Part shown: positions 12,501-24,720 of the stretch, piece by piece
Layout of the letters: each line of letters opens with the position of its first letter
Numbering within the stretch: the first letter of the stretch is position 1
The notes under the pieces: model-generated
What the model was told of the DNA's origin: nothing
The model's database searches: none
What the model saw: the letters and a program-made list of their open reading frames with translations, nothing else
Translations under genes and position numbers: made by a program
Source of the DNA: Gyromitra esculenta
Taxonomy: Eukaryota; Ascomycota; Pezizomycetes; Pezizales; Discinaceae
Assembly: GCA_038503075.1 (NCBI GenBank)
Contig: JBCAML010000004.1
Coordinates: 1,571,149-1,635,148 of the forward strand
DNA length: 64,000 nt
Direction: 5' to 3'

Positions 12501-15500
12501 AGCATGTTGCGCCTGGGGATGTGGATCTTCTAAAGTCAACCCTAGAGCCCTTGACGAGTATCATGGATGCGTATGCTGAGGGCTTGAAAGTACATGAGCT
12601 TTTCGTTTTCTTGCAAATTATGGAACATTATTGGAGCATCGAGAAGCTCTTCTCGGTAAGCTTACAACTACGACATCTTTAGAATTTTTTTGAATATGAT
12701 ACTAATGCAAGTTCTGCAGGGTGTCAACACTAGGGATGAAGACGTCATCTTGAAGCTCCGTGACGAAAATAAGGAAGATATTAATAAAGTTGTCCAAGCC
12801 GTTCTATCACATAGCAAAGTCAGCTCTAAAAATAACCTTATCCTGGCCATCCTAGAAGAGTACCGTCCCAACAAGCCTGGCAATGGTCCCATAGTCAAGT
12901 TCTTTCGCCCCATCCTCAAGAAGCTCACAGAATTGGACTCCCGTTCATCCACAAAGGTTGCTCTCAAGGCCCGTGAGGTCCTTATCCAATGCGCCCTGCC
13001 GTCATTGGAAGAAAGAGCGTCTCAGATGGAGCACATTCTACGTTCTTCCGTCGTTGAATCCAGATACGGTGAAACAGGGTGGGATCACCGAACGCCCTAT
13101 ATCGAAACACTCAAGGAGGTCATCGATTCCAAATATACTGTCTTTGACGTCCTTCCAACATTCTTCGCTCACCAAGATCCTTGGGTTTCGTTGGCAGCCT
13201 TGGAAGTCTACGTTCGTAGAGCTTATAGGGCATATGAGTTACACGTTATTAACTATCATAACCTCGACTCTGAGCCTCCATTCATGGTCACTTGGGACTT
13301 CCAATTGCGAAAGGTTGGTGTTACTGAGTACGGAATGACTCAGCCATCTGCGCCGGCCACCCCTACCGTGGAGCGTGGTGAAGCTTTCAAGCGTATCGGA
13401 TCAATCAGTGATCTCTCGTTCTTGGTCGGCAAATCTGAGGTCGAGCCTGTGAGGAAGGGTGTTATTGTGCCTGTGACTTTTCTCGATGAAGCCGAAGAAT
13501 TACTCGGGCGAGCACTTGAGCTCATCCCGCGTGGCAGAGGAAGGGGAGCTCAGAATAAGGAAGGACTAATGGCAAATCTCGAAGGAAGGAGGAGATCTAT
13601 GCCACTTAGCGCACTTGAGACTGAAGAGGAGGAAGTCTTGTCGGCGGTGTGCAACGTTGCCGTTCAAGATGCAGAGTCTATGGATGACAAGGACCTTTTA
13701 GAGAGAATTCTTCCTCTTATCAAAGATTATAAGAAAGAGCTTCTCTCAAGGAACATCCGTCGTATCACTTTCATTTGTGGTCATAAAGATGGATCTTATC
13801 CCGGCTACTTTACATTCCGTGGACCTGAATATAGGGAGGAAGAGAGCATTCGTCACATTGAGCCGGCTTTGGCTTTCCAGCTTGAGTTAGGTAGGTTATC
13901 GAACTTTCAGATCAAGCCGGTTTTCACCGAGAACCGCAATATCCACGTCTACGAAGCGTACGGAAAAGAGGTTCAGAGTGACAAGCGATACTTCACTCGT
14001 GCTGTTGTCAGGGCTGGTCGTCTGCGAGATGAGATCCCTACCGCCGATTACCTAATTTCAGAGACTGATCGTTTGGTCAATGATATCCTCGACGCTTTGG
14101 AAATCATCGGAAACAACAACTCCGACCTTAACCACATCTTTATCAATTTTACCCCGGTGTTCCCATTGAGTCCCGAGGAGATTGAACCTGCTCTCGGTGG
14201 ATTTATCGAGCGTTTCGGAAGACGTCTGTGGAGATTGCGTGTCACCGGTGCCGAAATCCGTATCATATGTACAGATCCGAAGAGCGGGCTTGCATACCCT
14301 CTCCGTGTGATTATCCAGAACGTATCCGGCTACGTTATCCAAGTAGAGATGTATGCTGAGAGGAAAACCGAGAAAGGTCAATGGGTTTTCCATAGCATTG
14401 GCTCGAAGTCAGGATCCATGCACCTCCGTCCCGTCAACACGCCCTATGCTGCGAAGGAGTGGTTACAACCGAAAAGGTACAAGGCTCATCTCATGGGAAC
14501 TCAGTACGTATACGATTTTCCTGAGCTCTTTAGGCAAGCGATCCATCAGAGCTGGTTAAAGACTGCCAAGAAGGTTGCTTCTTTCAAGGAAAGGGTTCCG
14601 CAGCTCACAGAGTGCCTGGAGTACAACGAGTTGGTCTTGGATGACAATGGCGGTCTTGCCGAAGTTCAACGCGAGCCTGGCACCAATACACACGGTATGG
14701 TCGGCTGGGTAGTTACCGCGAAGACTCCCGAGTATCCTAAGGGTCGGAAGTTCATCATTATTGCAAACGACATCACCTTTAGGATTGGTTCTTTTGGACC
14801 AGCAGAGGATAGGTTCTTCCACAAATGTACGGAATTAGCCAGAGCTATGGGAGTCCCTAGGATATACCTTTCTGCAAATTCCGGCGCGAGAATTGGAATG
14901 GCCGAAGAGTTAATCCCCCATTTCTCGGTTGCTTGGAATGAGATTAATAAACCCGAAGCTGGTTTTAAATATCTTTATCTTACTCCAGAGATGCACAAGA
15001 AATTTGCGGAAAGAAAGCAAAAGACAGTCATCACAGAGAGAATCGATGACGATGGTGAGGAAAGATACAAGATTACTACAATCGTGGGACAGGAAGATGG
15101 TTTGGGTGTTGAGTGTCTAAAGGGGTCAGGTTTAATTGCCGGTGCAACGAGTAAGGCCTATGAGGATATCTTCACTCTTACTCTTGTCACCTGCCGCTCC
15201 GTTGGTATTGGCGCTTATTTGGTCCGATTGGGTCAACGTGCCATCCAGATTGAGGGTCAGCCAATTGTGGGTTTGATTTTCGAAATCTGACAAGTGGTAC
15301 AACTCGCTAATGAGATTATAGATTCTTACTGGCGCTCCTGCTATCAACAAACTTCTTGGTCGCGAAGTTTATACTTCCAACCTGCAATTAGGAGGCACCC
15401 AAATCATGTACCGCAATGGTGTCTCTCACTTGACTGCCAACGACGATTTTGAAGGTGTTCAGAAGATCGTTGAATGGATGTCGTACGTCCCTGAGCGAAA

Positions 15501-16845
15501 GGGTGCCCCCGTGCCCGTCTCACCATCCAGCGATTCATGGGATCGTGATATCACCTACGTCCCGCCCCAGAAGAACACTTATGATGTCAGGTGGCTGCTT
15601 GCCGGTAAAGATGACGAAGAAGGCTACCTTTCTGGAATCTTTGACAAAGGCTCTTTTCAGGAGACCCTAAGCGGTTGGGCAAGAACTGTTGTCGTCGGTC
15701 GTGCCCGGCTTGCTGGTATCCCTGTTGGAGTCATTGCTGTAGAGACTCGATCTGTTGAAAACGTGACTCCTGCAGATCCCGCCAACCCAGATTCAACAGA
15801 GATGGTAACCCTGGAGGCTGGCCAAGTTTGGTACCCTAACTCGGCGTTCAAGACTGCACAGGCCATCAACGACTTCAACCATGGAGAGCAACTTCCTCTA
15901 ATGATCTTTGCAAACTGGCGTGGTTTCTCCGGGGGCCAAAGGGATATGTATAACGAAGTTCTCAAGTACGGTTCGTTTATTGTTGATGCACTTGTCAAAT
16001 ACCAACAGCCGATTTTTGTATACATTCCACCTTACGGTGAGCTTCGTGGTGGTTCTTGGGTATGTTTACTATTTCCTATCTACAAACGATAAACAATGAC
16101 TAATTCTTTGCACAAGGTCGTCGTTGATCCTACAATCAATGCAGATATGATGGAGATGTACGCCGACGAAGAAGCCCGTGCTGGTGTCCTTGAACCTGAA
16201 GGTATCGTCAATATTAAGTACCGCCGCGACAAGCAGCTCGAAACTATGGCTCGTCTCGATCCTATCTACGCTGACCTACGTCGTCAACTTGCCGACAAGA
16301 ACCTCACTCAAGATGAACAATCCACTATCAAGGTCAAGATGGTTGAGCGTGAGAAACTTCTCATGCCAGTCTATGGACAGATCTCGCTTCAATTCGCAGA
16401 CCTTCACGATACGCCTGGTCGTATGCAAGCTAAGGGAGTGATCCGTATGCCTCTGCAGTGGCAGAATGCCAGGCGATTCTTTTATTGGCGTATCCGTCGT
16501 CGCTTAAATGAGGAACTCTTCTTAAAGAAGATGGCTGTCGCAGACAAAGGTTCTACCAGGGTTGAGAACTTAGAAAGATTAAAGATGTTGATAGTGGTGG
16601 ATGGTGAAAGTACTCTCTTCGACGAGAACGACCGCTTGGTTGCGTGCTGGTACGAAGACAACAGGAAGGAGGTACTTTCCAAGATTGAGGGTCTACGACA
16701 GGATGGCATTGCAACCCAAGTTGCGAGTTTGATTCAGAAAAATGGCAACAGTGCCCTGAAAGGGGTAGCCGCAGCTCTTGGAAAGCTCAGCGAGAAGGAA
16801 CGTGAAGAGGTTTTAAAGCTACTTGCTGCATCGACATCAGCATAA
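9516..16845 (+). CDS. ACC1: Acetyl-CoA carboxylase
   Basis: The cytosolic multidomain enzyme that makes malonyl-CoA, the committed step of fatty acid synthesis. Seven exons: 9516-9731, 9825-9995, 10132-10226, 10282-12655, 12720-15266, 15322-16059 and 16117-16845, about 2,289 aa, the usual fungal length. The start [13 protein letters not shown] is the first ATG in frame. The biotin carboxylase domain shows [16 protein letters not shown] and the ATP-grasp loop [11 protein letters not shown] (about 265-275). The biotinyl domain has EVMKM with the biotin lysine at about 745. A central region follows, and the carboxyltransferase domains (about 1530-2200) include [11 protein letters not shown]. Ser1180 in [10 protein letters not shown] fits the Snf1/AMPK consensus and aligns with the known yeast Ser1157 site. 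Intron 3 has an unusual donor, GTCCGT. No frameshift or stop is seen. Confidence 0.97.
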
Positions 16846-18038
16846 AGTTATTCCTGAGGGATGATGGTATTATTCCATTTCGCAGTAATTCTTATTATCG
16901 ACGGTTTCTTTTTCATAGTATAGTCATGATACTGTAGGCAGCATTGGCATTTGAGAATAGTTGTTGGGAGAAAATGTAAACCAATCGTGCTTTTTGTTTT
17001 GTTGTCCTTTCTAGCCATTTTCGTTTGATTTGTCTATACATTTGTTTTCTCTCTCTTTAGACCTTCTTCTAGCAACGAATTGACAAATGGGTTCTCTTCT
17101 CTTCTGTAGTGGGCAAAATACTTATTTATTTATTTCTAGTTTACAGTCCATAAGCGTGTTTTAGTGATGCCCTAATTTCCCAAATACGAATTCTAGCTTC
17201 CCAATATACTTTCCTAGCCTCAAAAAACATCTTAGCTAGTTGAAATTCCCTAGGTACCTGTACGCTGAAACGTGCGTACGCTGTTCAGTATTGCTAGCAT
17301 AGCGACTCTCCCTATTAAGGCCTGTCCTATAACGGTATCTGCTCTTTAGGGACGTGCACCTTAGTCTTGAGAAGGGCTAGAAACATGCATTACGCATTTG
17401 CCGCAGGCGTATCCGTTTATAAAGATATTAGGTTGCTAAGATTTTACACCTTTGTAGGAAGAGTCGACCCCAGAGATAAACCGGCAACCCAAGAGTACTT
17501 ATGTTACGATACGGGATGACAAACTCTCCTTAGTTGAGCTTTGTTCAAGCCATACCTTTTGTTGCATGCGGTATTTTTATACCTAAAAAGAATGAAACTA
17601 GGTCATCTTTTTTTTCAAAAAACCCCCCCGGGCTTTCCTTAGCAAGTCACCAAACAGGCATACGCAGCAGCATCTCTCTGAGAACCTAGGATAGCAAACT
17701 TGGCCCAAGACTATTGTATATGAGGAGAATTCTTGGACCATACTTTTGCCGCTGTAAGCGTAAACTAGATTTCTATTAGTGGAGTCATCAATGCGCAATA
17801 AATCACTCTGACATGAGAACGAGAAGCTCTAATAAATTTTATAGCATTTTAAATGGCGTTAAGAGCCTCAAGAAATAAAGAAAAGTTATTCCAAGGTTAC
17901 ATGCAGACTATAAAGAAATCAAGGGCTGATGGTCAGACATATATGTATATCTAGTTCAAAAGTAATTGGTCAATGCCTTTATTAGCCAAATCTAGAGGCT
18001 AGTCATAATTACATGTACATATGTGTTACGGAAAATAT

Positions 18039-18061
18039 CACCCAATTTTTAATTGGGTGAG
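18039..18061. repeat. Short palindrome (hairpin)
   Basis: TCACCCAATT and AATTGGGTGA arms flank a TTT centre. The function is unknown. It is too far from any gene end to be called a terminator. Confidence 0.5.
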
Positions 18062-20462
18062 AAAAGGTAACAAAAATGGTACTCACTTCTAGAAATTACA
18101 ACGGCATTTTAGCGGTACCGCTTTTTTTTTCCCTGAAGCGATCCCCTCCAAGATTTTAGGTCATATTTCACGCCAAATATAGTAGTACCTCCTGGATTTA
18201 CATTGCGAAACCTCTCGAGTAAGGGATCGGTGCTGGGATGTGCATTGGTAGGCGTAGTTGGTACCAAGAGAATAGAGGTTGCATATTCTAGCCCATATTG
18301 GTCTAGATTGTAGATAATAAGCTTAAGACGGGTGGTCATGTTTATTTTCTCTTCATACGTATTCGAGAATTGATGGTTGCCGATTCTATTAGGCGAGCAA
18401 TATATTAGCTAGCTTATAAGGGTACTCACTCCTATAAAGGATACCCTAAAGGTTCAAGGTTTATAACTATACCTATATAATATAGCAGTATAGCACTATT
18501 CCACCCTGCCTGCGGCAGCTCTCACAGAAGCTCAGACTTTCGCTGAAAACCTAGCGACTAGCTGATCAACAACCAAATATACTACTTATGAATGGTATCC
18601 GACCCCCTTCACATGCTAGACCCTATCCGAGTTATTTATGCTCGAATTTAGACTCTAATTTTTTTACTCCAAAATCTACACCGGATGAGGAAGTACCCAA
18701 AGAAACCATTAAGGTAGGGCCCTATATGTAGCACATCGTACGCGTATGTAGCACTTACTAATAGCCTATTTGAAACTTATAATTATAGAAAGCTCGTAGG
18801 AAATAAATACAAAATAAATACCCTACTATAAGGTCACCATTTAGTTAATATTGCCGTCGTAGAGTATCTTGATGAGACTCTTATTAGTACTCCTAGTTCT
18901 CCGTGCAGTAGAGAGATGCTATAGATCCTGAACCAGAAAACAAAAAACTAATTACCACTCCAGAAAAAACTTAACCATAGCTATTTCATCCATTATTAGA
19001 ATAATGGGTGTCGTTCTGACAAAAGACTACTTACAGCACCCCGTCTATAGCATCAAATTCCCGCACCACAACTAATTGGCCCAAAAATTCCCTAACATGT
19101 AGAATACATCTTGAACAGTCAATAAAATATCTAACGAGGAAATATGATTTCCAAGGAGTATTCGACATACACTCAATCTTAGCTGTCATCCTTTGGTTTA
19201 GCACTTTACCGTTTCTAGTTATCTTTCTATTGCGACCGTGTAGGAACCTTTCCTCAGAACGACACCCAATTTTAATGCTCTGACTCGGAGCTGGACCGAG
19301 GATCTTAGTATTACTAGTAATACGCCTTACCAACTTGGCAACCAGAGCAGAAATGCCATTTCCCGACGGTTTACATGCAGCATAGGTTATATACTAAGCT
19401 ATCTGAACGGCAAAGGCTATTACCACGTGCACCATAAATCACACCTATAGTAAAGTAGTTTGAATTCAAGATGCTCAAAATATATGGGTGGGGTTGCCAT
19501 AGAGTCTAAGGGAAGATAGGCCATGCCTGGGGCACCTATGTGCAACATTTCCGAACAGCCAAGAAGTTTTTTATAGGTCACTTTTCTTTTGTAGCAAGAG
19601 CTTACCGTGGTTTAATATCCTGAATTCATTACTTAGTCTTGGGGCTTCCAATTGAGCGTCTTCGTTAACGTTACCAAATGTCAGATCTGGAGGTTTGAGT
19701 TTGCAGAATTTAAGTAAAGGATTTAAGATGTGTAACTACAGACGAGTGCTTATTCATGATCTAGTTTGAAATATTCATACAGAACCCGATTCAGTAAACA
19801 AAAATGAACTATAGTCTTTCCCCTATACACAGCGGAAAATTTGCGTAACGGAACAAGCGCACTCAGTGAGAAAACTACATAATTATAACCACGTTTGCTA
19901 GAGCGAAACACATAAACACCCGTATCAAGCCATCAGACTTTGGATTACGGACAGCAACGGTTTTTTTTAATATCATATCATAGCATGCATAAATTTTATG
20001 GCTGAGACAGCTATGCGCGGTATTCTTATGTTTTTAATTAGAGGAGTTATAAGCCAAGCAAAAACAAAGCAAAAACAGAATCGCACACCCTTCTTTTCAA
20101 GTCAGATATAAATCTAGCAACTGTTCCAGGCTAGCTCAGCCGAATTCCAGCTACAGGCTACCTGCTATCTCGAAAGAAAAATCATCTCGCAATTCGTCAA
20201 CTACCTTTCGCATGAACCATCACTCGCATTTACATCAAAATCAACAGAATCACCCCAATACCTGAAAACTCAGACCTTGGAAAACGCCCAAGAGCTTCTG
20301 AAGCACGATCAATAACACAGAATACTCGTAGGTATCAGGACAACAATTGTGTACAACTCCTAACATCAAAACCTCAACCATAAGATCATATGTACGGTGC
20401 ATATCTAGCGATACATCCGTTCAATACTAGGAAATGTTGTAACAAGCTGCTGTGCTACACTT

Positions 20463-20487
20463 TGTCATAACCAAATCGGTTATGACA
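20463..20487. repeat. 10-bp perfect inverted repeat
   Basis: TGTCATAACC and GGTTATGACA are separated by 5 nt. It is isolated in a gene-free region and its function is unknown. Confidence 0.5.
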
Positions 20488-21340
20488 GCGAAGAGATGCA
20501 AGTAGCTATCCGCAATTAATTATATTCAGCTATCGGATAGGGATAACTGCCCCAAGCTCGCAATATGATCAATCCCGTTGTTTTAGAGCTGTGTTTGAAA
20601 GGTGGCCTGTGGCAAGAAATCAGCTTACTTGTAGAGTATGGCTTAAGTACAAAGATCGTGTGGCTTAACTGGAATTAATATCAATTCAGGCACTTTGCTA
20701 TTAAAATGGGTATATCTGCTATTTTAGTTTTTTTCCTTCTCCCCCTAGGAATACACGTGCATACCCTACCCTAGCAGCATATCTAGGCATATATTATCTA
20801 GTTATAGTGGTCGATAGCCACCTCAAAACTTCGTAGAAGAAACCCAAAGTATTAAGAGACCCAGCTGCCATGAAGTATGTAGACACGATTTGGCATCAGA
20901 TAAACTACGAGATTCCACCTTCCGCAATTCTATCATTTAAGATTTCTTCCGAAGTTGGACGATGAAGCGAGTGAACAAAAGTAACTAACGAATACGTCCA
21001 GGAACAGCTGCGGGCTACGTGGGTCATAGGAAAATATTTCAGCCTACATTCTTGCCCACGTAGTCATTCCTCAAACCTGCGCGCCAATATTTAGAACCTT
21101 AAACCATAGCTTTTTACATCAATTTACTACGCATCGCAGATGTTATTAAATACCCATTAACTCAGCGCCGATTGTTAGCGATGGCCATACAGACACACAG
21201 ACCCTTTTTCCCGCCTAGTTCCGAGAGTACTAGTGAGTTGTCAGATGTATTGTTCTACAAGCACCAGGTCGCTTAAGCTCTGACATGTACAGGCTCCAAA
21301 ATTACTTTAGACATCGAGATATCTAACTTACCACGGCTCC

Positions 21341-21910
21341 ATGAGATTAATGGAAGTAGCTGCAGCACACTTCCTCAGGCATGTTTTAGACGCGGGATAC
21401 TCTAAAGTTGGGACCCTTTGCACTAGTCACCATACGCCGTCCGATATGCCAGCGATCCTATTCAGCCTCTTTACAGACTGTAGGTTAGCATCAGGAGAAT
21501 GGCTGGCGATGGCACCCGGCATAGAGGGAAGGGAAGATGTACCTTTTTTTCCTTGCAGAGGAAAAATACACTTTCTCCCTTCTTTCCATGAGGAGTTTAG
21601 ATCACACCCCAGCAAGAGCTTTGGACGCGCTTGGCATGGAAATCATCAAGAGCAGCCGTCTAATGATGCGTTGTCTCGAATCAATTCGCTTTGGTCATTT
21701 ACCAGCACCACTTTTAAGGTTAGCTTTCCCGGTTCAGTGGGGCGGGGTCTCACTTACGGTCCGGGAAAGCCCATAAATCCAAGATGGAAAAAACTTAGAT
21801 ATTTAGCCAATGAGGCTGATTATATAATATGTGGGAGACGTGGTTCATCTTCTGGCGAGCGGATTGAGACAAGAATTTGGATGATAGCAGAAAAGAGGGG
21901 GTTGGTTTAA
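21341..21910 (+). CDS. Unrecognised open reading frame, 189 codons
   Basis: The longest uninterrupted frame in the 7.8-kb spacer between ACC1 and YAF9, where the local AT content makes such a length notable. The translation starts MRLMEVAAAHFLRHV and ends with a basic, Arg/Lys-rich segment. I recognise no domain, signal peptide or clear membrane segment. A small inverted repeat (CTACGTGGG/CCCACGTAG) lies about 300 bp upstream. It may be a genuine orphan gene, an exon of a larger gene, or chance. Confidence 0.2.
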   Translation: MRLMEVAAAHFLRHVLDAGYSKVGTLCTSHHTPSDMPAILFSLFTDCRLASGEWLAMAPGIEGREDVPFFPCRGKIHFLPSFHEEFRSHPSKSFGRAWHGNHQEQPSNDALSRINSLWSFTSTTFKVSFPGSVGRGLTYGPGKPINPRWKKLRYLANEADYIICGRRGSSSGERIETRIWMIAEKRGLV

Positions 21911-23630
21911 GTGTTAAGCTACAAATTTTAGGGGAAGTAACACCCTACTGCAGTATCTCCCAAAACCACGTAACCCAGAAGATGTACACGATACCTGTCG
22001 ATATCTGCAAACTTTGGACGAGAATGATGCATGTTTAAGTTTCAGTGCTTGTAGTTCGATAATGACACTTTAGTCAGCTAATTCACTCACTCACGATGTA
22101 GTTTCGATTTTAGTTACCTTAGTTCCCAACTACGATGTTGTGCAGAATTAGAATCTTTGTAGTTTTTAGGTGGAAGCATATCATGAGAAACCTCACGATC
22201 TTCAAAGTCATTGCGGCGCCGGTACTATCATCACTTTAAGTGTAACAAGCATCAACAAGTGCGCGAGACTGGCAAATGCTGATAACTGCTTTTGCGGCTT
22301 GAGTCCTTCAAGCAGGCTTTGAGTACGTACACATACTGGCGAGCGATATGCAGACAACATTTTCTTAAGAGCATAATTGTATCCAGTCCCCTATTATTCA
22401 GATGGTGATGGGATAAATGACGATGCCGATGGTGTTGAAATTTTGGAAACACGCATGTGTTGATTTTTGGGGCTTGTAATGTAGCTATGGAGATAGTTGG
22501 CTCGCCACTCTGGCTGGCTGTACGAATAAGGATTGTTTGTGAGGATATGACTTGCACTGGACCTCAAAATCACCCGAATTAAGCGAGTAACATTAGAGCA
22601 TTGCCACAAGCTGACAGTCCATCAATTAAGACTTTGAAATGCACGCATTGGGCCGATTCTGCAGTACGGGAGTAGATGCACCCTGCAAAATCCTAATTTT
22701 CTACACGTATCCTAGCCAAACAACAAGCCGCTTTCTCACATGGCAGCACCTACAAATGATCGAGCCAACCCCATTCTGCCGCCGGAAGGTGAGAAAAAAC
22801 TAACGCATGTACCTAAAACACAATGTGCCTGTCTCCCGTCGTGTCACTCGCATGTGGATATCATGACGTGCAATGGAAAAAGAGAAAAACGTTGTCTATT
22901 TCGATTCGACAGCTGTACTGTTGATACTCCATGCGCTGAAGGGTATAGAAGCGGTAGAAGGTTGCCTTGGCTGCATATATGTTATGAATTAGACCAATAG
23001 AATATATACCTCTCTAAGAGAAGTTGAGGTAGAGAAAAGGCAAAAAAGAAAAGAAGAAAACAAGTTATCATAATTCCTCGATTGTTTTACGTTATTTGCG
23101 GCAAATGATATTCAGGTCGGACCGGCGGAAAAATCACGGTCATAATCCCTACTTTGAAGCCTTGAGACATTGTAGTCCCAAGCATTCTAGGTGAGAAACG
23201 GTGGGACTGTGTTCTCAAATCGTGATCAGTTCGTCAGTCACCGTGGCAAGCTTAAGATATTCATGGACGTTTAGTAAGGGAGCTTTTTTTATTTTTATTT
23301 TTATAATAGGCTTATTATTCATACTACAACAAATAAAAGGATAGATCCTTTATGGGTATTCATCCTACGGATAAGGGAGCTGTAGACCTCCTCAAGTACT
23401 AGGGTTAGGGGTGTGGAGATGGAGATTCAGGGTTTCCCGTTCTGTGAGGTCACCATAGAAATAGTGTGAGACCTGTTCCACCTTCATATCCCTACCCCAG
23501 CACCAGAGACCGTTGCTTTTGTCGCTATTTTACTTAAATAAAAAGCTCACCCTCCCGGAAAAACTTGCCATACGTCTCCGTCATCAAGCAGGGATCGTGT
23601 TATGACTGCCCGTACTTGTTATTTGGGGTA
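21911..23630. other. Spacer with low-complexity stretches
   Basis: No supported gene. An 86-codon frame at 22740-23000 has seven Cys but no recognisable fold. A T-rich (ATTTTT)n stretch lies at about 23283-23310. Confidence 0.45.
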
Positions 23631-23726
23631 TGAACCGGAAAACATGGGGTGTGTGGCTTTGTATGCTGCGGCATTGGGCACGGATTCCGTAACATAGAAA
23701 GCCACACCCCCCTGTTTTCCGGTTCT
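23631..23726. mobile_element. MITE-like hairpin element 1 (TA-flanked)
   Basis: Two arms of about 33 bp (23632-23665 and 23693-23725) form a near-perfect hairpin around a 27-nt loop. The arms start GAACCGGAAAACA. TA dinucleotides flank it at 23629-23630 and 23727-23728, as expected of a Tc1/mariner-mobilised miniature element. It has no coding capacity. The hairpin structure is seen directly; the superfamily is inferred. Confidence 0.65.
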
Positions 23727-23849
23727 TATTCTGGATAGCAGGTAGAGATCATGGTATGAGATCTTCGGATTTTCGGAAGGTCTCGGCTTGGGGTTTCGAC
23801 GACAAGCCCGTGCGTGATCTCCTAAACACATCTAATGTAGTGAATAATA

Positions 23850-24038
23850 TTACCATCTTTGACCAGCCAACAACCCAAACCGTCTACCGACCCAACAAAA
23901 TCTTACCCCATATTTGACTGGGTGGTTTGAATGTTGCTCCGTCATCCAAACATCATATTAGCCCTCATCTAACCAAATACGGGGCAACATCTTTGGGCTG
24001 GTGGACGGTTTGGGCTGTTGACTGATCAAAGATAGTAA
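23850..24038. mobile_element. MITE-like element 2 (TA-flanked, about 70-bp inverted repeats)
   Basis: The termini are TTACCATCTTTGACCAG and, on the other strand, TTACTATCTTTGATCAG. Imperfect pairing continues for about 70 bp from each end. TA lies immediately outside both ends (23848-23849 and 24039-24040). The element is 189 bp long and has no open frame. The TA duplication and long TIRs suggest a non-autonomous Tc1/mariner relative. Confidence 0.75.
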
Positions 24039-24204
24039 TAGTGGGAAATGCTTTAGCCGATCAAGTTGCTGAATCGTATTGAGCTCTATTAGCCTCGGGA
24101 GAGACTTTTTCCAACAGGTCCCTAGCTATTCATTACTCTGATTAGTAACATGTATTTGCTAGCCATCTTACTAAATTCAAGATTGCCAAGCACGAAAGGA
24201 ATTA

Positions 24205-24368
24205 CCGTATTTACTCGAAAAATTGGGTAGCGTATACACTTCGCCACTAACCCGCGAAGGAATTTGTCAGAGATTGAGCGGCGTATCTAAGCCGATTTCG
24301 GGTCGTTTCTAAGCTAATTTAAGTTAGATCCAAGAAAGCAAGCTACTCAATTTTTCGAGTAAATACGG
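24205..24368. mobile_element. MITE-like element 3 (TA-flanked), intact copy
   Basis: The terminal inverted repeats begin CCGTATTTACTCGAAAAATT and extend about 28 bp. TA flanks both sides (24203-24204, 24369-24370). The element is 164 bp long. A second, internally deleted copy lies at about 36728-36831, which confirms that this is a dispersed family rather than a chance palindrome. Confidence 0.85.
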
Positions 24369-24720
24369 TATTACATGTAGTCAATTCTCCGAAAGAAAAC
24401 ACGTTCAGTTCTGCTATAATTTAATATTTAGACAACACATAACAAAATAGCCCTTGTTGATGGAGCGAGAGCGAGGTGGAGTTGTGAGAAGGTTTGGACG
24501 ATAAATCGAATATCTCGATAAAAAGATACTCGGCCTACGAGCTAAGACTACTCAACCTTGATAAAGTTTACGGTAAGCTAGTTCCGTATTGATACGGCTT
24601 GGCGCTTGCTTTGCAAGCCTAGGGGTGCTTTCGCGTCTTCCCAACGTCAAGTTGTCAACTACTCAGTAAAAGTACAGTACCTTCAGCTCAGCTCACTTTC
24701 ACTCACCCCGCTATTCCAAG

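Larger units (their letters stand above)
16846..21340. other. Long gene-poor spacer
   Basis: The first 250 bp are probably ACC1 3' UTR. The remainder is AT-rich, with no recognisable coding sequence. The 100-codon minus frame at 19031-19333 shows no domain. Small perfect hairpins at 18039-18061 and 20463-20487 are listed separately. A TACATGTA octamer lies at 18010-18017. Confidence 0.5.
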
